From the NCBI GenBank assembly GCA_019448215.1, contig CP080408.1, positions 1,922,001-1,986,000 of the forward strand: a stretch of 64,000 bases of DNA, given 5' to 3'. Of this stretch, positions 1 to 8,157 are shown in pieces. Below the pieces are notes generated by a model. That model made no database searches. It saw nothing but the letters and a program-made list of their open reading frames with translations, and was not told the DNA's origin. How positions within the stretch are numbered: the first letter of the stretch is position 1; the number at the start of each line of letters is the position of its first letter. The translations under genes and the position numbers were made by a program. The DNA is from Thalassovita mediterranea (GTDB taxonomy: Bacteria > Pseudomonadota > Alphaproteobacteria > Caulobacterales > Hyphomonadaceae).

Positions 1-1
1 C

Positions 2-232
2 GGGTTCGCAGGCGCGCTCGAGCAGTCCCATGCAAAGCGCCAGCCGCACATCCTCTGTGAGCATGTCTATTCGCTCGCCCAGGCCTTCAGCGCGCTCTAT
101 GCCGCCCACCCGATTGCCAATGAAGAGGATGCGGGTCTTCGCGCCTCGCGCCTTGGCCTTTGTGAGGCTGTGCTAAGGCAGCTTGAGGCAGGCCTCGCCA
201 TTCTCGGCATCGAGGCGCCAGAGCGCATGTAG
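2..232 (+). CDS. argS: Arginyl-tRNA synthetase, C-terminal end (partial)
   Basis: The window opens inside a reading frame that runs 77 codons to a TAG at 230-232. The translation contains HILCEHVYSLAQAFSALYAA, then RASRLGLCEAVLRQ and a final LAILGIEAPERM. This matches the DALR anticodon-binding domain at the C-terminus of class I arginyl-tRNA synthetases, which attach arginine to its tRNA in the cytoplasm. The catalytic part lies upstream of the window. Seen directly: the frame and motifs. Inferred: the identity, which is well supported by the conserved LGI-x2-P-x2-M ending. Confidence 0.85.
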   Translation, partial: GFAGALEQSHAKRQPHILCEHVYSLAQAFSALYAAHPIANEEDAGLRASRLGLCEAVLRQLEAGLAILGIEAPERM

Positions 233-237
233 CGCCC

Positions 238-266
238 GGTTAACGAAAGCGGCCGCTTCGTTAACC
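238..266. repeat. 29-bp inverted repeat just after argS
   Basis: GGTTAACGAA at 238-247 and TTCGTTAACC at 257-266 are perfect 10-bp arms around an A and the self-complementary GCGGCCGC. It starts five bases after the argS stop and is followed by CTTTC rather than a T tract. It could be a weak transcription terminator or a protein-binding site; it contains two TTAACG half-sites. A related repeat lies at 51115-51137. Confidence 0.6.
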
Positions 267-389
267 CTTTCAGCCCCGATTCAAGAGCCTGCGCCGCAAA
301 TTAGCGGTTCAGCCCGTCATGCCGGTAACCTTCGTGCAAGGCCTCTTTCCTATGCTGCCTATGGAACGCGGCGCCTGAAGGAGAGCCTC

Positions 390-827
390 ATGCTTAAAGA
401 CATCATCTCGGTGGCAGCGATTGAAACGGGCCTCGAAGAGCCGGTGGCCCGTCACGCGGTCGGCATCGTCTTTAACGCAGCGCAAAGGCAAGGCAGCGAC
501 CTCATCGAACGCGTCTTCGCGCAAGTGCCGGGCGCGCGAACCCTGTCGGCCTCAACTGCGACCCGCGAAGGTTCGCCGCGCGGCCCGATTGCCCAGCTGA
601 TTGAACAGACCCCTGGCGGACGTCGCCACGTTTCCTTCGACATGTTTCTTCGTCTGCAGCGGGCAGGCCTCGGCCATGCCGAAATCGCCGCCCTGATGAC
701 GTCGATCAGCCGCGTCCTAGGTACGCGGTTCTCCCTCGGAGAAACGGCGCTTCTCGCGGCGCTCTTTGAAGGCAGCACGCCCGAAATGCCGGAAGAAGAC
801 CAGGGCCGCAGCAGCGCGGTCGCCTGA
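390..827 (+). CDS. Conserved hypothetical protein (DUF2267/DUF2780-like impression)
   Basis: A 145-residue soluble protein. The ATG at 390 is preceded by AAGGAGAG, which makes it a better start than the longer open frame from 183 that overlaps argS. The N-terminus (MLKDIISVAAIETGLEEP, then a helical stretch ending IERVFAQVPGARTL) recalls the short helical DUF2267 or DUF2780 families. The resemblance is from memory and weak. No signal peptide or membrane segment is visible, and the C-terminus is acidic. It may be co-transcribed with the next small gene. Function unknown. Confidence 0.6.
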   Translation: MLKDIISVAAIETGLEEPVARHAVGIVFNAAQRQGSDLIERVFAQVPGARTLSASTATREGSPRGPIAQLIEQTPGGRRHVSFDMFLRLQRAGLGHAEIAALMTSISRVLGTRFSLGETALLAALFEGSTPEMPEEDQGRSSAVA

Positions 828-918
828 TCGCTTAGCGACCACTTCGAAATGACGGCATGCGTCGCTGGCGCTGCGATAGGGCTTCCCAATCGCGGGCGCG
901 CAGCTTAGCACCCATTGC

Positions 919-1257
919 ATGACGACAAGCGACCAGATCCAGACCCTTCCGTCCCTCACTGTCGAAACAGATAGCCGGGCAAGCTTTACCTCGGACGCAC
1001 TTGATGCCGGCGCGCTCTGCGCCCTGTCGATCCGGGCTATGCAGGCAGCGGCCGCCGCGCTTTCCGGCCCTGCGAACGCGCAGCTAGTCTCCATCAGCCA
1101 CGATGTGACGGGAAAACCCTTCGAAGGCGGAAGCGCGGCAGTCGAAAGCCGGACCGATCGTCAGACGCGTACGCTGATTTTCATGGGGTCAGAGCTTTCC
1201 TCTGCGGCAGGTCTGCACATCCGTTCGACCGCGATTTTCCGGCTGGACGCCGCCTGA
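919..1257 (+). CDS. Small hotdog-fold-like protein
   Basis: A 112-residue protein. A helix (about 28-47, GALCALSIRAMQAAAAAL) is followed by four probable beta strands (AQLVSISHDV, GGSAAVESRT, TRTLIFMGSEL, HIRSTAIFRL). That layout resembles the thioesterase/MaoC hotdog fold, although the usual first strand and catalytic Asp are not obvious. It lies between the small gene at 390 and an alpha/beta hydrolase on the same strand, so a lipid- or acyl-related role is possible but unproven. The start at 919 lacks a strong Shine-Dalgarno sequence. Confidence 0.5.
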   Translation: MTTSDQIQTLPSLTVETDSRASFTSDALDAGALCALSIRAMQAAAAALSGPANAQLVSISHDVTGKPFEGGSAAVESRTDRQTRTLIFMGSELSSAAGLHIRSTAIFRLDAA

Positions 1258-1287
1258 CTTCGGACGCCTGAGCAGATTGGCAACACC

Positions 1288-1304
1288 CTGCACGCTGCGT
1301 GCAG
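1288..1304. repeat. 17-bp palindrome upstream of hydrolase gene
   Basis: CTGCACGC, one T, then GCGTGCAG: perfect 8-bp arms. It lies 30 bases after the stop at 1257 and about 90 bases before the hydrolase start. It could be an operator for a dimeric regulator or a small stem-loop; no T tract follows, so a classical terminator is unlikely. Confidence 0.5.
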
Positions 1305-1394
1305 CGCCGCCATCTTGTTTCACTTTACAACTCTTTCCGTGTGCGTGCAGACTCGGCGCCGGCTGATAGGAAAAAGGGGCTGGCGTCCGTCCAC

Positions 1395-2366
1395 ATGATG
1401 ATGCACCGCCGAACAACTGAGGGCCCCGAAGAGGGGGCTCACGCCTCCGTCCATTTCGGGGACGAATCGCGTGATCTGGCCGCGCTGTGGCTGCACGCGA
1501 CCGGCTTTAACGGCATGACCTACAAGTCGATGCTGGCCCCGCTTGGCGAACGCCATCGGGTCGCCGCACTCGACATGCGCGGGCATGGGCTCACCAGCCT
1601 GCCGGCAGACCCGAAGACGCTGAAATCCTGGCATGTCTACCGCGACGATGTGATCGACTTCCTAGAGAAGGAATCGACCGGACCTGTCGTGCTTGGTGGC
1701 CATTCAATGGGCGGCTGCGTCTCGCTTCTGGTGGCGGGCAAGCGGCCTGACCTTGTCGCAGGCCTCGTGCTGGTCGATCCGGTCGTGCTGAACCCGCGCT
1801 TCTATTTCTGGCTCCATGTCCTGCCTTTCGTGCGCCAGACCAACCAGATGTCGCGTCAGGCCAAGCGCCGTCGCGCCGAATTCACGAGCCGTGAGGCCGC
1901 CTATGAGGCCTATCACGGCAAGGGCGCCTTCAAGAGCTGGCGCGAGCCTTTCCTGAACGACTATCTCGAAGATGGCGTCAGGGAGACGACCAATGAAAAG
2001 GGCGATTCAGTCGTCAGGCTGACCTGCAATCCGGCTTGGGAGTCGGCGACCTTCTCTTCACAGCGTAACCAGCCTTGGGGCGCACTGAAGAAGATCGAGA
2101 AGGTGCAGACGCCAATCGTCGTCTTCCGCCCGAATATCAAGCCAGTAATGACCAACAAGGTCACCAATCTGATGATGGCGCATTACCGCGAACTGGTCCT
2201 GCGGGAGCGTCCCGGCGCAAGCCACTTCCATCCTATGGAAGTGCCTTATGAAGTGCGCGATGAGATGGCCCGCCAGATCGCCTATCTGATTGATGGATAC
2301 TCGCCCGCAGAAGACGGCCTGCTGCGCCGTACCCTGCACGGCAGCCAGTGGGACGATTACGACTAG
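1395..2366 (+). CDS. Alpha/beta hydrolase
   Basis: A 323-residue alpha/beta-hydrolase-fold enzyme. The nucleophile elbow is GGHSMGGC. An oxyanion-type ALWLHATGFNG lies near the N-terminus, followed by AALDMRGHGLT, and a C-terminal GASHFHPME probably supplies the catalytic His. The family includes esterases, lipases and haloalkane dehalogenase relatives; the substrate cannot be told. The ATG cluster at 1395/1398/1401 is preferred over a longer frame starting near 1299, because homology to the fold begins only after residue 20. No signal peptide is seen, so the protein is probably cytoplasmic. It is convergent with the thioesterase at 2376. Confidence 0.8.
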   Translation: MMMHRRTTEGPEEGAHASVHFGDESRDLAALWLHATGFNGMTYKSMLAPLGERHRVAALDMRGHGLTSLPADPKTLKSWHVYRDDVIDFLEKESTGPVVLGGHSMGGCVSLLVAGKRPDLVAGLVLVDPVVLNPRFYFWLHVLPFVRQTNQMSRQAKRRRAEFTSREAAYEAYHGKGAFKSWREPFLNDYLEDGVRETTNEKGDSVVRLTCNPAWESATFSSQRNQPWGALKKIEKVQTPIVVFRPNIKPVMTNKVTNLMMAHYRELVLRERPGASHFHPMEVPYEVRDEMARQIAYLIDGYSPAEDGLLRRTLHGSQWDDYD

Positions 2367-2375
2367 GCTTCTTGC

Positions 2376-3299
2376 CTAGAGTTTGAGGTTGCCGGGCGCG
2401 ATCTCGGCTAGCTCGTCCATCAGGTCCGGCGGCGTCGCCATGGTCTTGCGCGTGACCAGATCGAAAGTGACGGCGACCGCTTCGCTTGTCATCCAGGGAC
2501 GCCCCGTCGCAGGGTCCAGCATCCAGTGCGTCAGGGCGTGAACCTTTTCTTCGGCCCGCGACAGTGCGGTGCGAACCTGAAACAGCTCACCAGCCTTGGG
2601 CCAGCCGCGGAAGATGATCCGGTTCTCGAGAACAGCGGCGCCCATGCGGCTGCCTTCCACGGCCTGGGCGACTTTTTCGCGCCAGTCATAGAGCAGGTTC
2701 GGCACTGAGTCGGACACGCGGCCAATGAACCAGTGCGGCTTCATGCGGCCGAAGACGTCGCAATGTGCCGGCTCAACCATGCCCTGACCGATCAGCTTGA
2801 CGCCCCGGCTCTCCGCAACACCAAGCGTCACATCCTCATTCGGCAGTGGCTCAACGCTAAGGTCGATGCCGCGCGGCGCTGTGGCTGCAGGTGGTTCTTC
2901 GATCAGGTCGGTCAGTGCCTTGCGGGTGCGGTCGCTCCACGGGAAGGGGCGCATATCGTCGGCCGATGCATGGATCAGCCTGGTGCGAAATGCAGCGGCA
3001 GGCGTGCCGTCGCCATGCAGCAATTCCTGATAGACAGTGACCCGCGTCTCATCGACGTCGAGGACGCAGCCGCGCATATGTAGCGGGCGGCCGGGGTGAA
3101 CCTCGCGCATGAAACGGATGTGCTGTTCCAGCGGGATCAGCGTCGACGGCGACCCGGTCTGGTAGACATGGCTCATATGGCAATGGGCGGCCAGCGTGCC
3201 GAGGCCTTCGAACGCCTTTTCCAGATAGATGCGGACATTCATATGCCCCATCTCATCGCAGTCCCAGGTATTCGCGCTCCCCTTCCAAAGGTCGATCAA
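2376..3299 (-). CDS. Acyl-CoA thioesterase-like double-hotdog protein
   Basis: A 307-residue protein with two hotdog halves. The first begins with DLWKGSANTWDCDEMGHMNV and carries the Asp-x-x-x-H-x-N pattern of 4-hydroxybenzoyl-CoA-type thioesterases (WDCDEMGHMN). The second half starts around residue 170 with GQGMVEPAHCDVFGRMKPHW, a degenerate version of the same motif. The duplication suggests a single-chain pseudodimer hydrolysing an acyl-CoA. Substrate unknown. It lies just downstream of zur on the same strand (75-base gap) and could be co-transcribed with it. Confidence 0.75.
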   Translation of the reverse strand: MIDLWKGSANTWDCDEMGHMNVRIYLEKAFEGLGTLAAHCHMSHVYQTGSPSTLIPLEQHIRFMREVHPGRPLHMRGCVLDVDETRVTVYQELLHGDGTPAAAFRTRLIHASADDMRPFPWSDRTRKALTDLIEEPPAATAPRGIDLSVEPLPNEDVTLGVAESRGVKLIGQGMVEPAHCDVFGRMKPHWFIGRVSDSVPNLLYDWREKVAQAVEGSRMGAAVLENRIIFRGWPKAGELFQVRTALSRAEEKVHALTHWMLDPATGRPWMTSEAVAVTFDLVTRKTMATPPDLMDELAEIAPGNLKL

Positions 3300-3374
3300 G
3301 CTGGTTCCTCCGGCTGGCTTGGCACTATCTTGTGGGGAGAGTTAGCCGCGCTCGGCGCGGGGGGCAACCTGTCG

Positions 3375-3860
3375 TCAGGCCGCGCAATCGCGGCAGACAC
3401 CGCGCGCTTCAATGACGGCCTGGCGCACCTGGAAACCAGCGGCCGCGGTTTCAGCTTTCAGCGCGTCATTGGTCGCAACGGCGTGGAGCTCCTCTGCCGC
3501 GCCGCATTTCTCGCAAATCAGGAAGACCGCAGAGTGCTTGTGGCTGGTATGGCCACACGCGACATAGGCGTTGAGGCTCTCGATCTTGTGGGCGAGCCCC
3601 TGTTCCTGAAGGAAGTCCAGCGCGCGATAGACGGTTGGCGGCTTGGCCGCGCCTTCGCCATCGAGATTGGCAAGCAGGTCATAGGCCTTTGACGGTTCAT
3701 CGCTTTCCAGCAGGAGACGCAGCACCTTGCGGCGGATTTTCGTCAGGCGCTGGCCACGTTGCGCGGCGAGCGCTTCTGCCTCGGCAAGGAAGGTCTCCAC
3801 ATCCTGCGGGCTGCAGGGCGTGTTCGCATGGACGTGCGTATGTGCATCAGCGTGGGCCAT
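3375..3860 (-). CDS. zur: Zinc-uptake-type Fur family repressor (Zur-like)
   Basis: A 161-residue Fur-family regulator. An N-terminal winged helix (LTKIRRKVLRLLL, KPPTVYRALDFLQEQGLAHK) is followed by a dimerisation/metal domain with HTSHKHS, ICEKCGAAEE and a terminal CRDC pair. The two Cys pairs form the structural zinc site, and spacing and length fit Zur better than Fur. The N-terminus is His-rich (AHADAHTHVHAN). The ATG at 3860 is chosen over a TTG three codons upstream. It is divergent from ompW with 185 bases between; no znuABC is nearby. Zur normally represses zinc importers when zinc is bound. Confidence 0.85.
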   Translation of the reverse strand: MAHADAHTHVHANTPCSPQDVETFLAEAEALAAQRGQRLTKIRRKVLRLLLESDEPSKAYDLLANLDGEGAAKPPTVYRALDFLQEQGLAHKIESLNAYVACGHTSHKHSAVFLICEKCGAAEELHAVATNDALKAETAAAGFQVRQAVIEARGVCRDCAA

Positions 3861-4045
3861 TGCGATCAATGTCGGATGTTTCGAGCGGAATTTCCAGTCA
3901 GAAACGCTGTCTCAGCCTTCGTCGATACGGTGAGATGCGTAGTCGGGCCCATTTGACGCGCGGTATGGAGGCGCGCGACAGAGAGGCCAATATTCCGTTT
4001 CACGACAGGTGTTTAGCTCGCCTCATCATCAATGAGGAGGGTCTC

Positions 4046-4744
4046 ATGAAACTTCATATTCTTGCCGGGCTGGCTACGGCGACAGCTCTTGTTTCCACCG
4101 CACCAGCCTTTGCCGAACCGGGCGACTGGATGGTCCGCGGCCGCGTTCTGGGCGTTCTGCCCGATGAGAGCGGGGAGCTCAGCGTCGGCAATACGCGCCT
4201 GCCGGGCACGGTCGATATTGGCGACCAGTATGTGCCAGAGCTCGACATCACTTACTTCTTCACCGACCATATCGCTGCAGAGCTGATCCTCGGCGTGACA
4301 CCTCACGATGTGAAGGCAACGAATGTCACCATTCCGGGCGTGATGACCGATGCGACGGTCGATCTTGGCGATGTGTGGCTGCTGCCACCGACGCTGACCC
4401 TGCAGTATCACTTCGATACCGGATCCGCCTTCAAGCCCTATGTCGGGGCAGGTGTGAACGCGACCTTCTTCTTCAACGAAGATGAAGGCCCTGTCGCAGA
4501 CGGCATTGATTATGATCCGACCGTCGGTTTCGCCCTGCAGGCAGGCTTTGATTATGACCTCGACGGCGTCGAGGGCGGCTGGGCCTTCAACGCCGATATC
4601 AAGAAAGTCTGGATTGAGCCGGATGTGAAGGTGAACCTCACCAGCGCTCTCGGCCCGGCACTCGGTACCGCGCCGGTTATCGTGAACGCTGATGTCGAGA
4701 TCAACCCGGTCATTGTCGGCCTGGGCCTCGGCTACCGTTTCTAG
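4046..4744 (+). CDS. ompW: OmpW family outer membrane protein
   Basis: A 232-residue precursor with a signal peptide (MKLHILAGLATATALVSTAPAFA, cut after about residue 23). The mature part shows the OmpW pattern: DWMVRGRVLGVLP at the start, FTDHIAAELILGVTPH, LPPTLTLQYHF, FKPYVGAGVNATFFF, and the closing strand VGLGLGYRF with terminal Phe. OmpW forms an 8-stranded barrel for small hydrophobic molecules. The start has an excellent ribosome site (GAGGAGGG). A strong terminator follows. The divergent zur gene makes zinc control possible, but no clear Zur box is visible in the shared 185-base gap (3861-4045). Confidence 0.9.
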   Translation: MKLHILAGLATATALVSTAPAFAEPGDWMVRGRVLGVLPDESGELSVGNTRLPGTVDIGDQYVPELDITYFFTDHIAAELILGVTPHDVKATNVTIPGVMTDATVDLGDVWLLPPTLTLQYHFDTGSAFKPYVGAGVNATFFFNEDEGPVADGIDYDPTVGFALQAGFDYDLDGVEGGWAFNADIKKVWIEPDVKVNLTSALGPALGTAPVIVNADVEINPVIVGLGLGYRF

Positions 4745-4782
4745 CTGCGCCTTACGCACCTCCGATACAGCTAGGAAAACTG

Positions 4783-4817
4783 AAAGGCCCTCTGCAGGAA
4801 GCAGGGGGCCTTTTTTT
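4783..4817 (+). terminator. Rho-independent terminator of ompW
   Basis: A 13-bp stem (4783-4795 with 4801-4813, one G-U pair), a 5-base loop and seven T residues at 4811-4817, 40 bases after the ompW stop. A textbook intrinsic terminator on the plus strand, lying between the two convergent genes. Confidence 0.92.
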
Positions 4818-4824
4818 GTAGGGA

Positions 4825-5265
4825 CTAGATCGCCGGGCAAGCGCCGCCATTTTCCCTCATCCCGTCCAGCATGCCATTCACGACACGGTTGAAGGTCGCG
4901 AGGTTGTCGGCAAAGGTCTGGCCGTCCCCGGAACTGGCGTCCTCTGGCAGCAGCGCGCCGGAGACAAGCGCGTCCGTTGCTTCCTTGGCGCTTTCATCAG
5001 CAGACGACATGCGCGTCGAAACGCGCTCAAAGAAAGTCGCGATCATCTCGCGCGCATCGCCATTATCGTCGAGTGTGGCTTCGAGACACGTACAGGCGGC
5101 GTCCGGCGTGGTGTCGGCTTCGCGAAGGTTCGGGCTGAGCGAGCGGTCGCCGAGCACAATACGGCACTGATTGAACATCTCGGCCTTGTCGCCGCCGCTT
5201 GTGCCGCAGGCCGGCAGGATAAGCGATGCGCCAATCAGGCATGAGGCGAGGATGGTCTTTTTCAT
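4825..5265 (-). CDS. Hypothetical lipoprotein
   Basis: A 146-residue precursor with a lipoprotein signal (MKKTILASCLIGASLILPAC, lipobox LPAC, Cys20). The mature protein has several further Cys (FNQCRIVL, ACTCLEA, GGACPAI), suggesting disulfides in the periplasm. The start at 5265 has CAGGAG upstream and is preferred over the longer frame beginning at 5385. It follows the ZIP transporter gene on the same strand after 112 bases. No family was recognised. Confidence 0.75.
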   Translation of the reverse strand: MKKTILASCLIGASLILPACGTSGGDKAEMFNQCRIVLGDRSLSPNLREADTTPDAACTCLEATLDDNGDAREMIATFFERVSTRMSSADESAKEATDALVSGALLPEDASSGDGQTFADNLATFNRVVNGMLDGMRENGGACPAI

Positions 5266-5377
5266 TGTTGTGCTCCTGGGTTTGCTCTTGCGCAGCAGGC
5301 CTTGTCGCAGGTGAGGCCCGCGCCGCTTCATCAGACTTAACGAAAATACAGAAAGCAGGGTTCCGCCCTCGATAACT

Positions 5378-6070
5378 CTAACCAAGGGCGGTCAGGCTGT
5401 AGGCGAGGACAAAACCGACGGCGGTCGCGAAACCCGCGAGCAAGTGATCTTCCCGGTACGCCTGCGGGAACACTTCTGTCCCGAGAGAGGCAACCACCGC
5501 GCCTGCCGCGAAAGCGCGAATAAGGGCGAGTGCTTCCTGCGGCGCACCTTGCAGCAGGAGATTGCCGATAATGGCGGACGCGGCCAGCATGGCGGCAGCT
5601 GCGGCCCAGAGGCCGAACGCTTTTGATTTGGACAGCCCGTCCTCGCGCATTTCCTTTGCGCCGCCTGCCGCTTCGGGAAGGTTCGACAGGAAGATCGACC
5701 CTGCAAGAGACGCGACCTGAAGCGGGCTTGCGCCAATCAGCGCGACCCCAAGTGCGAGGTTTTCCGGAATGCCGTCCAGCGTGATCGCGGCGAGCAAACC
5801 CCCGCCGCCGCCGCCAAATTTCTGCTTCACGAAGTAGTCGAGCACCAGAAATACAACCGCCCCCAACATGAGCGCGGCCATAACCCACAGGAGCGGCGCG
5901 TTTTCCGATGCTGGCTCGACCAGTTCAGAGACAACAGATACGATCAGCGCGCCGCCCGACGTCGCAATAAGAAAGCCTTCGACGCGCTTTGGAAGCGGTC
6001 CGAACAGGCCCCAGGCCGCCCCGGCCAGCAGGGCGGACGTCACCACGATGACGACAATGGCCATGGTCAT
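5378..6070 (-). CDS. ZIP family divalent metal transporter
   Basis: A 230-residue polytopic membrane protein of the ZIP type (zinc/iron permeases). Transmembrane segment 4 carries TLDGIPENLALG, the ZIP metal-path motif usually written HxxPEG; here the first residue is Asp. Segment 5 has IFLSNLPEA. The loop between segments 3 and 4 is a run of six glycines rather than the usual His-rich loop. The transported metal is not known. A hairpin overlaps its ribosome site (6083-6106). Confidence 0.85.
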   Translation of the reverse strand: MTMAIVVIVVTSALLAGAAWGLFGPLPKRVEGFLIATSGGALIVSVVSELVEPASENAPLLWVMAALMLGAVVFLVLDYFVKQKFGGGGGGLLAAITLDGIPENLALGVALIGASPLQVASLAGSIFLSNLPEAAGGAKEMREDGLSKSKAFGLWAAAAAMLAASAIIGNLLLQGAPQEALALIRAFAAGAVVASLGTEVFPQAYREDHLLAGFATAVGFVLAYSLTALG

Positions 6071-6082
6071 GTGCGCGTGTCT

Positions 6083-6106
6083 CCTTGCCGGACTAGACGG
6101 GCAAGG
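6083..6106 (-). promoter_or_regulatory. Stem-loop overlapping the ZIP gene ribosome-binding site
   Basis: CCTTGCC (6083-6089) and GGCAAGG (6100-6106) form a 7-bp stem with a 10-base loop. Read on the minus strand, the 3' arm is GGCAAGG immediately followed by AG, so the Shine-Dalgarno AAGGAG is partly inside the stem, 10 bases before the ATG. Seen directly: the repeat. Inferred: a possible role in translational control. Confidence 0.4.
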
Positions 6107-6130
6107 ACGCAGACAGTTCCGGATGTCGCC

Positions 6131-7312
6131 CTAGAGACCGAGCTGGCGGGAGGCGAGGTCGCGCATGATCTCTTCAGAGCCGCCGCCGATCGCCATGACG
6201 CGGACCTCGCGGTAGATGCGCTCCACCCGGTGGCCGCGGATAAAGCCCGCGCCGCCGAGGATCTGCATCGCTTCTCGCGCGCAGAATTCCATCGTCTCGG
6301 TCGCCTGCACCTTCAGCATGGCAAGCTCTGCGATCGGCTGTTCGCCGTTCTGGACCCGCCAGGTCAGCTGGTCGAGCATGGCAGTGGTCGCCCAGACCTT
6401 CTGGCACATGGCCGCGATCTTGTGGCGGATGACCTGATGGTCGGCGAGGCGCTTGCCGAATGTCTGGCGCTGCTGGGCCCAGGCTGCCGCGTCCTCGATA
6501 CAGACGCGGGCGCAGGCAGCGGCCTGCGCGGCCATGCCGAGACGCTCACCATTGAAGTTCGCCATGATGCTGACAAAGCCGCGGTCGACCTCGCCGATGA
6601 GGTTCTCTGGCGGCACGAAGACATCGTCGAAATGGATGGTGGCCGTGTCCGAAGCCCACCAGCCCATCTTCGGCAAAGCGGTGCGCGAGACACCTTCAGC
6701 TTCGAGGTCGATCAGCATGAGCGAGATGCCGCCCATGCCTTCGCCGCCGGTGCGCACAGCGGTCGTCAGCCATTTCGACGTACACCCGCCCGTAATGTAG
6801 GTCTTCGACCCGTTCACGACCCAGCCATTGCCAGAGCGTTTGGCGCTCGTCTTCAGCTGCGCGACATCAGACCCGCCGCCCGGCTCTGTGATGCCGAGGC
6901 TGATCTGCTTCTTGCCGGAGAGGACTTGCGGTGCGATCTCCCGCTTCATGTCTTCGCTGCCGCCAACCATGACAGGGGGCAGGCCGATGCCGTGGATCAT
7001 CAGGGCAGAGGACACACCGCCCGCGCCCATACGGGCCAGTTCTTCAGAGGTCACCGTGCCGTGGAAGCGGTCAAAGTCGGTGCCTGCGCCGCCATATTCC
7101 TCGGGATAGCCCATGCCGATCAGGCCAGCTTCCGCCGCCTTGGGATAGACGTCGCGCGGGATTTGCCCGGCCGCTTCCCATTCCTCGATGTGGGGAACGA
7201 GTTCCTTTTCCACGAAGGCGCGAACGGACTTGCGCCAGATGGAATGGGTATCGTCCATCCAGGGGGCTGGGGGACGAAGACTGTCGAAGGTGATTTCTTG
7301 TGCTTTTGCCAT
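6131..7312 (-). CDS. Acyl-CoA dehydrogenase
   Basis: A 393-residue FAD flavoenzyme that introduces the alpha-beta double bond into an acyl-CoA. Visible signatures are ISLGITEPGGGSDVAQL (FAD/substrate loop), GWWASDTATIHFDDVFVP, and the C-terminal region FCAREAMQILGGAGFIRGHR with VERIYREVR. The motif with QTFGKRLADHQVIRHK is typical of medium/short-chain members. The ATG at 7312 (MAKAQEITF) is preferred; a longer frame to 7420 has no family similarity. It is divergent from a rhomboid gene. Substrate chain length is not determinable here. Confidence 0.9.
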   Translation of the reverse strand: MAKAQEITFDSLRPPAPWMDDTHSIWRKSVRAFVEKELVPHIEEWEAAGQIPRDVYPKAAEAGLIGMGYPEEYGGAGTDFDRFHGTVTSEELARMGAGGVSSALMIHGIGLPPVMVGGSEDMKREIAPQVLSGKKQISLGITEPGGGSDVAQLKTSAKRSGNGWVVNGSKTYITGGCTSKWLTTAVRTGGEGMGGISLMLIDLEAEGVSRTALPKMGWWASDTATIHFDDVFVPPENLIGEVDRGFVSIMANFNGERLGMAAQAAACARVCIEDAAAWAQQRQTFGKRLADHQVIRHKIAAMCQKVWATTAMLDQLTWRVQNGEQPIAELAMLKVQATETMEFCAREAMQILGGAGFIRGHRVERIYREVRVMAIGGGSEEIMRDLASRQLGL

Positions 7313-7464
7313 GCGCGCGATGGTGTCCAGACGCGCAGCGAAATCAATTCGTGACGCCGGGGCAGGTTTTCGCAGAAAGTGAAGACACTGTAACACCTCG
7401 CTGCCTTTACCGTGCCGCATTGTGTGTCTTAGATGTCACTGTGCGATATCATACTTCCCCCGAG

Positions 7465-8154
7465 ATGCTGAGCGGTCGCCCCGAACCGCTTTTCAACAGG
7501 CTGCCGCCCGTCGTGCTGATGCTGACGGCGATCATCACGATCGCGTCGAGCGTCCAGCTCCTGTCGCAATCCCAGCTTTTCCTTGATCGCTGGATCGCGG
7601 CATGGATGTTCGATGCCGGCGCGATCGCGGGCGGGCCAGAGTTTGACGGCGTCTACCGCCCGCTCGGCAACATTGCGCCGCTCATCCTGCACGTCTTCCT
7701 GCATGGCGGCATCTTTCACCTTGCGATGAACATGATGGCGCTGGTCGCCTTCGGCCCGCCCGTGGCGATTGCGCTTGGGATCGACCGGAAAGGCGCCTTT
7801 GCCTTCCTGCTTTTCTTTGCGGGCTGCGCCATCTCCGGCGCCCTCTTCCAGATCGGGTGGAGTGAGTTTACAGGCCAGTCAGAGCTTGCCATCGGGGCCT
7901 CATCGGCGCTGTCAGGCTTCCTGCCAGCGGTTGGCTGGCTTCGCGGCGGCCTCAAGGGCGCTGTGCGCATTTCCGTTCCGTGGATCGTGATCAACATCGT
8001 GATCGCCGTGGTTGGCGAGTTCATGGCTTCGATCATCGGCATCAGACTCGCCTGGGCAGCCCATATTGGCGGCGTTGCGGGCGGTATCGTGCTCTTCCCG
8101 TTGATGCTGGCGGTGTTCAACACGCGCCTCTGGCGGCTGGTAAAGCGTCTCTAG
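7465..8154 (+). CDS. Rhomboid family intramembrane serine protease
   Basis: A 229-residue membrane protein with six or so hydrophobic segments. It has HGGIFHLAMNMMAL (the family HxxxxHxxxNM motif), GASSALSGF in place of the catalytic GxSG, and AAHIGGVAGG carrying the catalytic His. Rhomboids cleave transmembrane segments of substrate proteins within the membrane. The GASSALSG spacing keeps a Ser before Gly, so activity is plausible. The start at 7465 is the first ATG close to the first membrane segment; GTG starts slightly upstream are possible. Convergent with the NAD regulator gene. Confidence 0.85.
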   Translation: MLSGRPEPLFNRLPPVVLMLTAIITIASSVQLLSQSQLFLDRWIAAWMFDAGAIAGGPEFDGVYRPLGNIAPLILHVFLHGGIFHLAMNMMALVAFGPPVAIALGIDRKGAFAFLLFFAGCAISGALFQIGWSEFTGQSELAIGASSALSGFLPAVGWLRGGLKGAVRISVPWIVINIVIAVVGEFMASIIGIRLAWAAHIGGVAGGIVLFPLMLAVFNTRLWRLVKRL

Positions 8155-8157
8155 CTT

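Noticed and set aside
6071-7354. 427-codon plus-strand frame opposite the acyl-CoA dehydrogenase
   Set aside because: Antisense to a clear acyl-CoA dehydrogenase. High GC third positions explain the long frame. The protein has no motifs.
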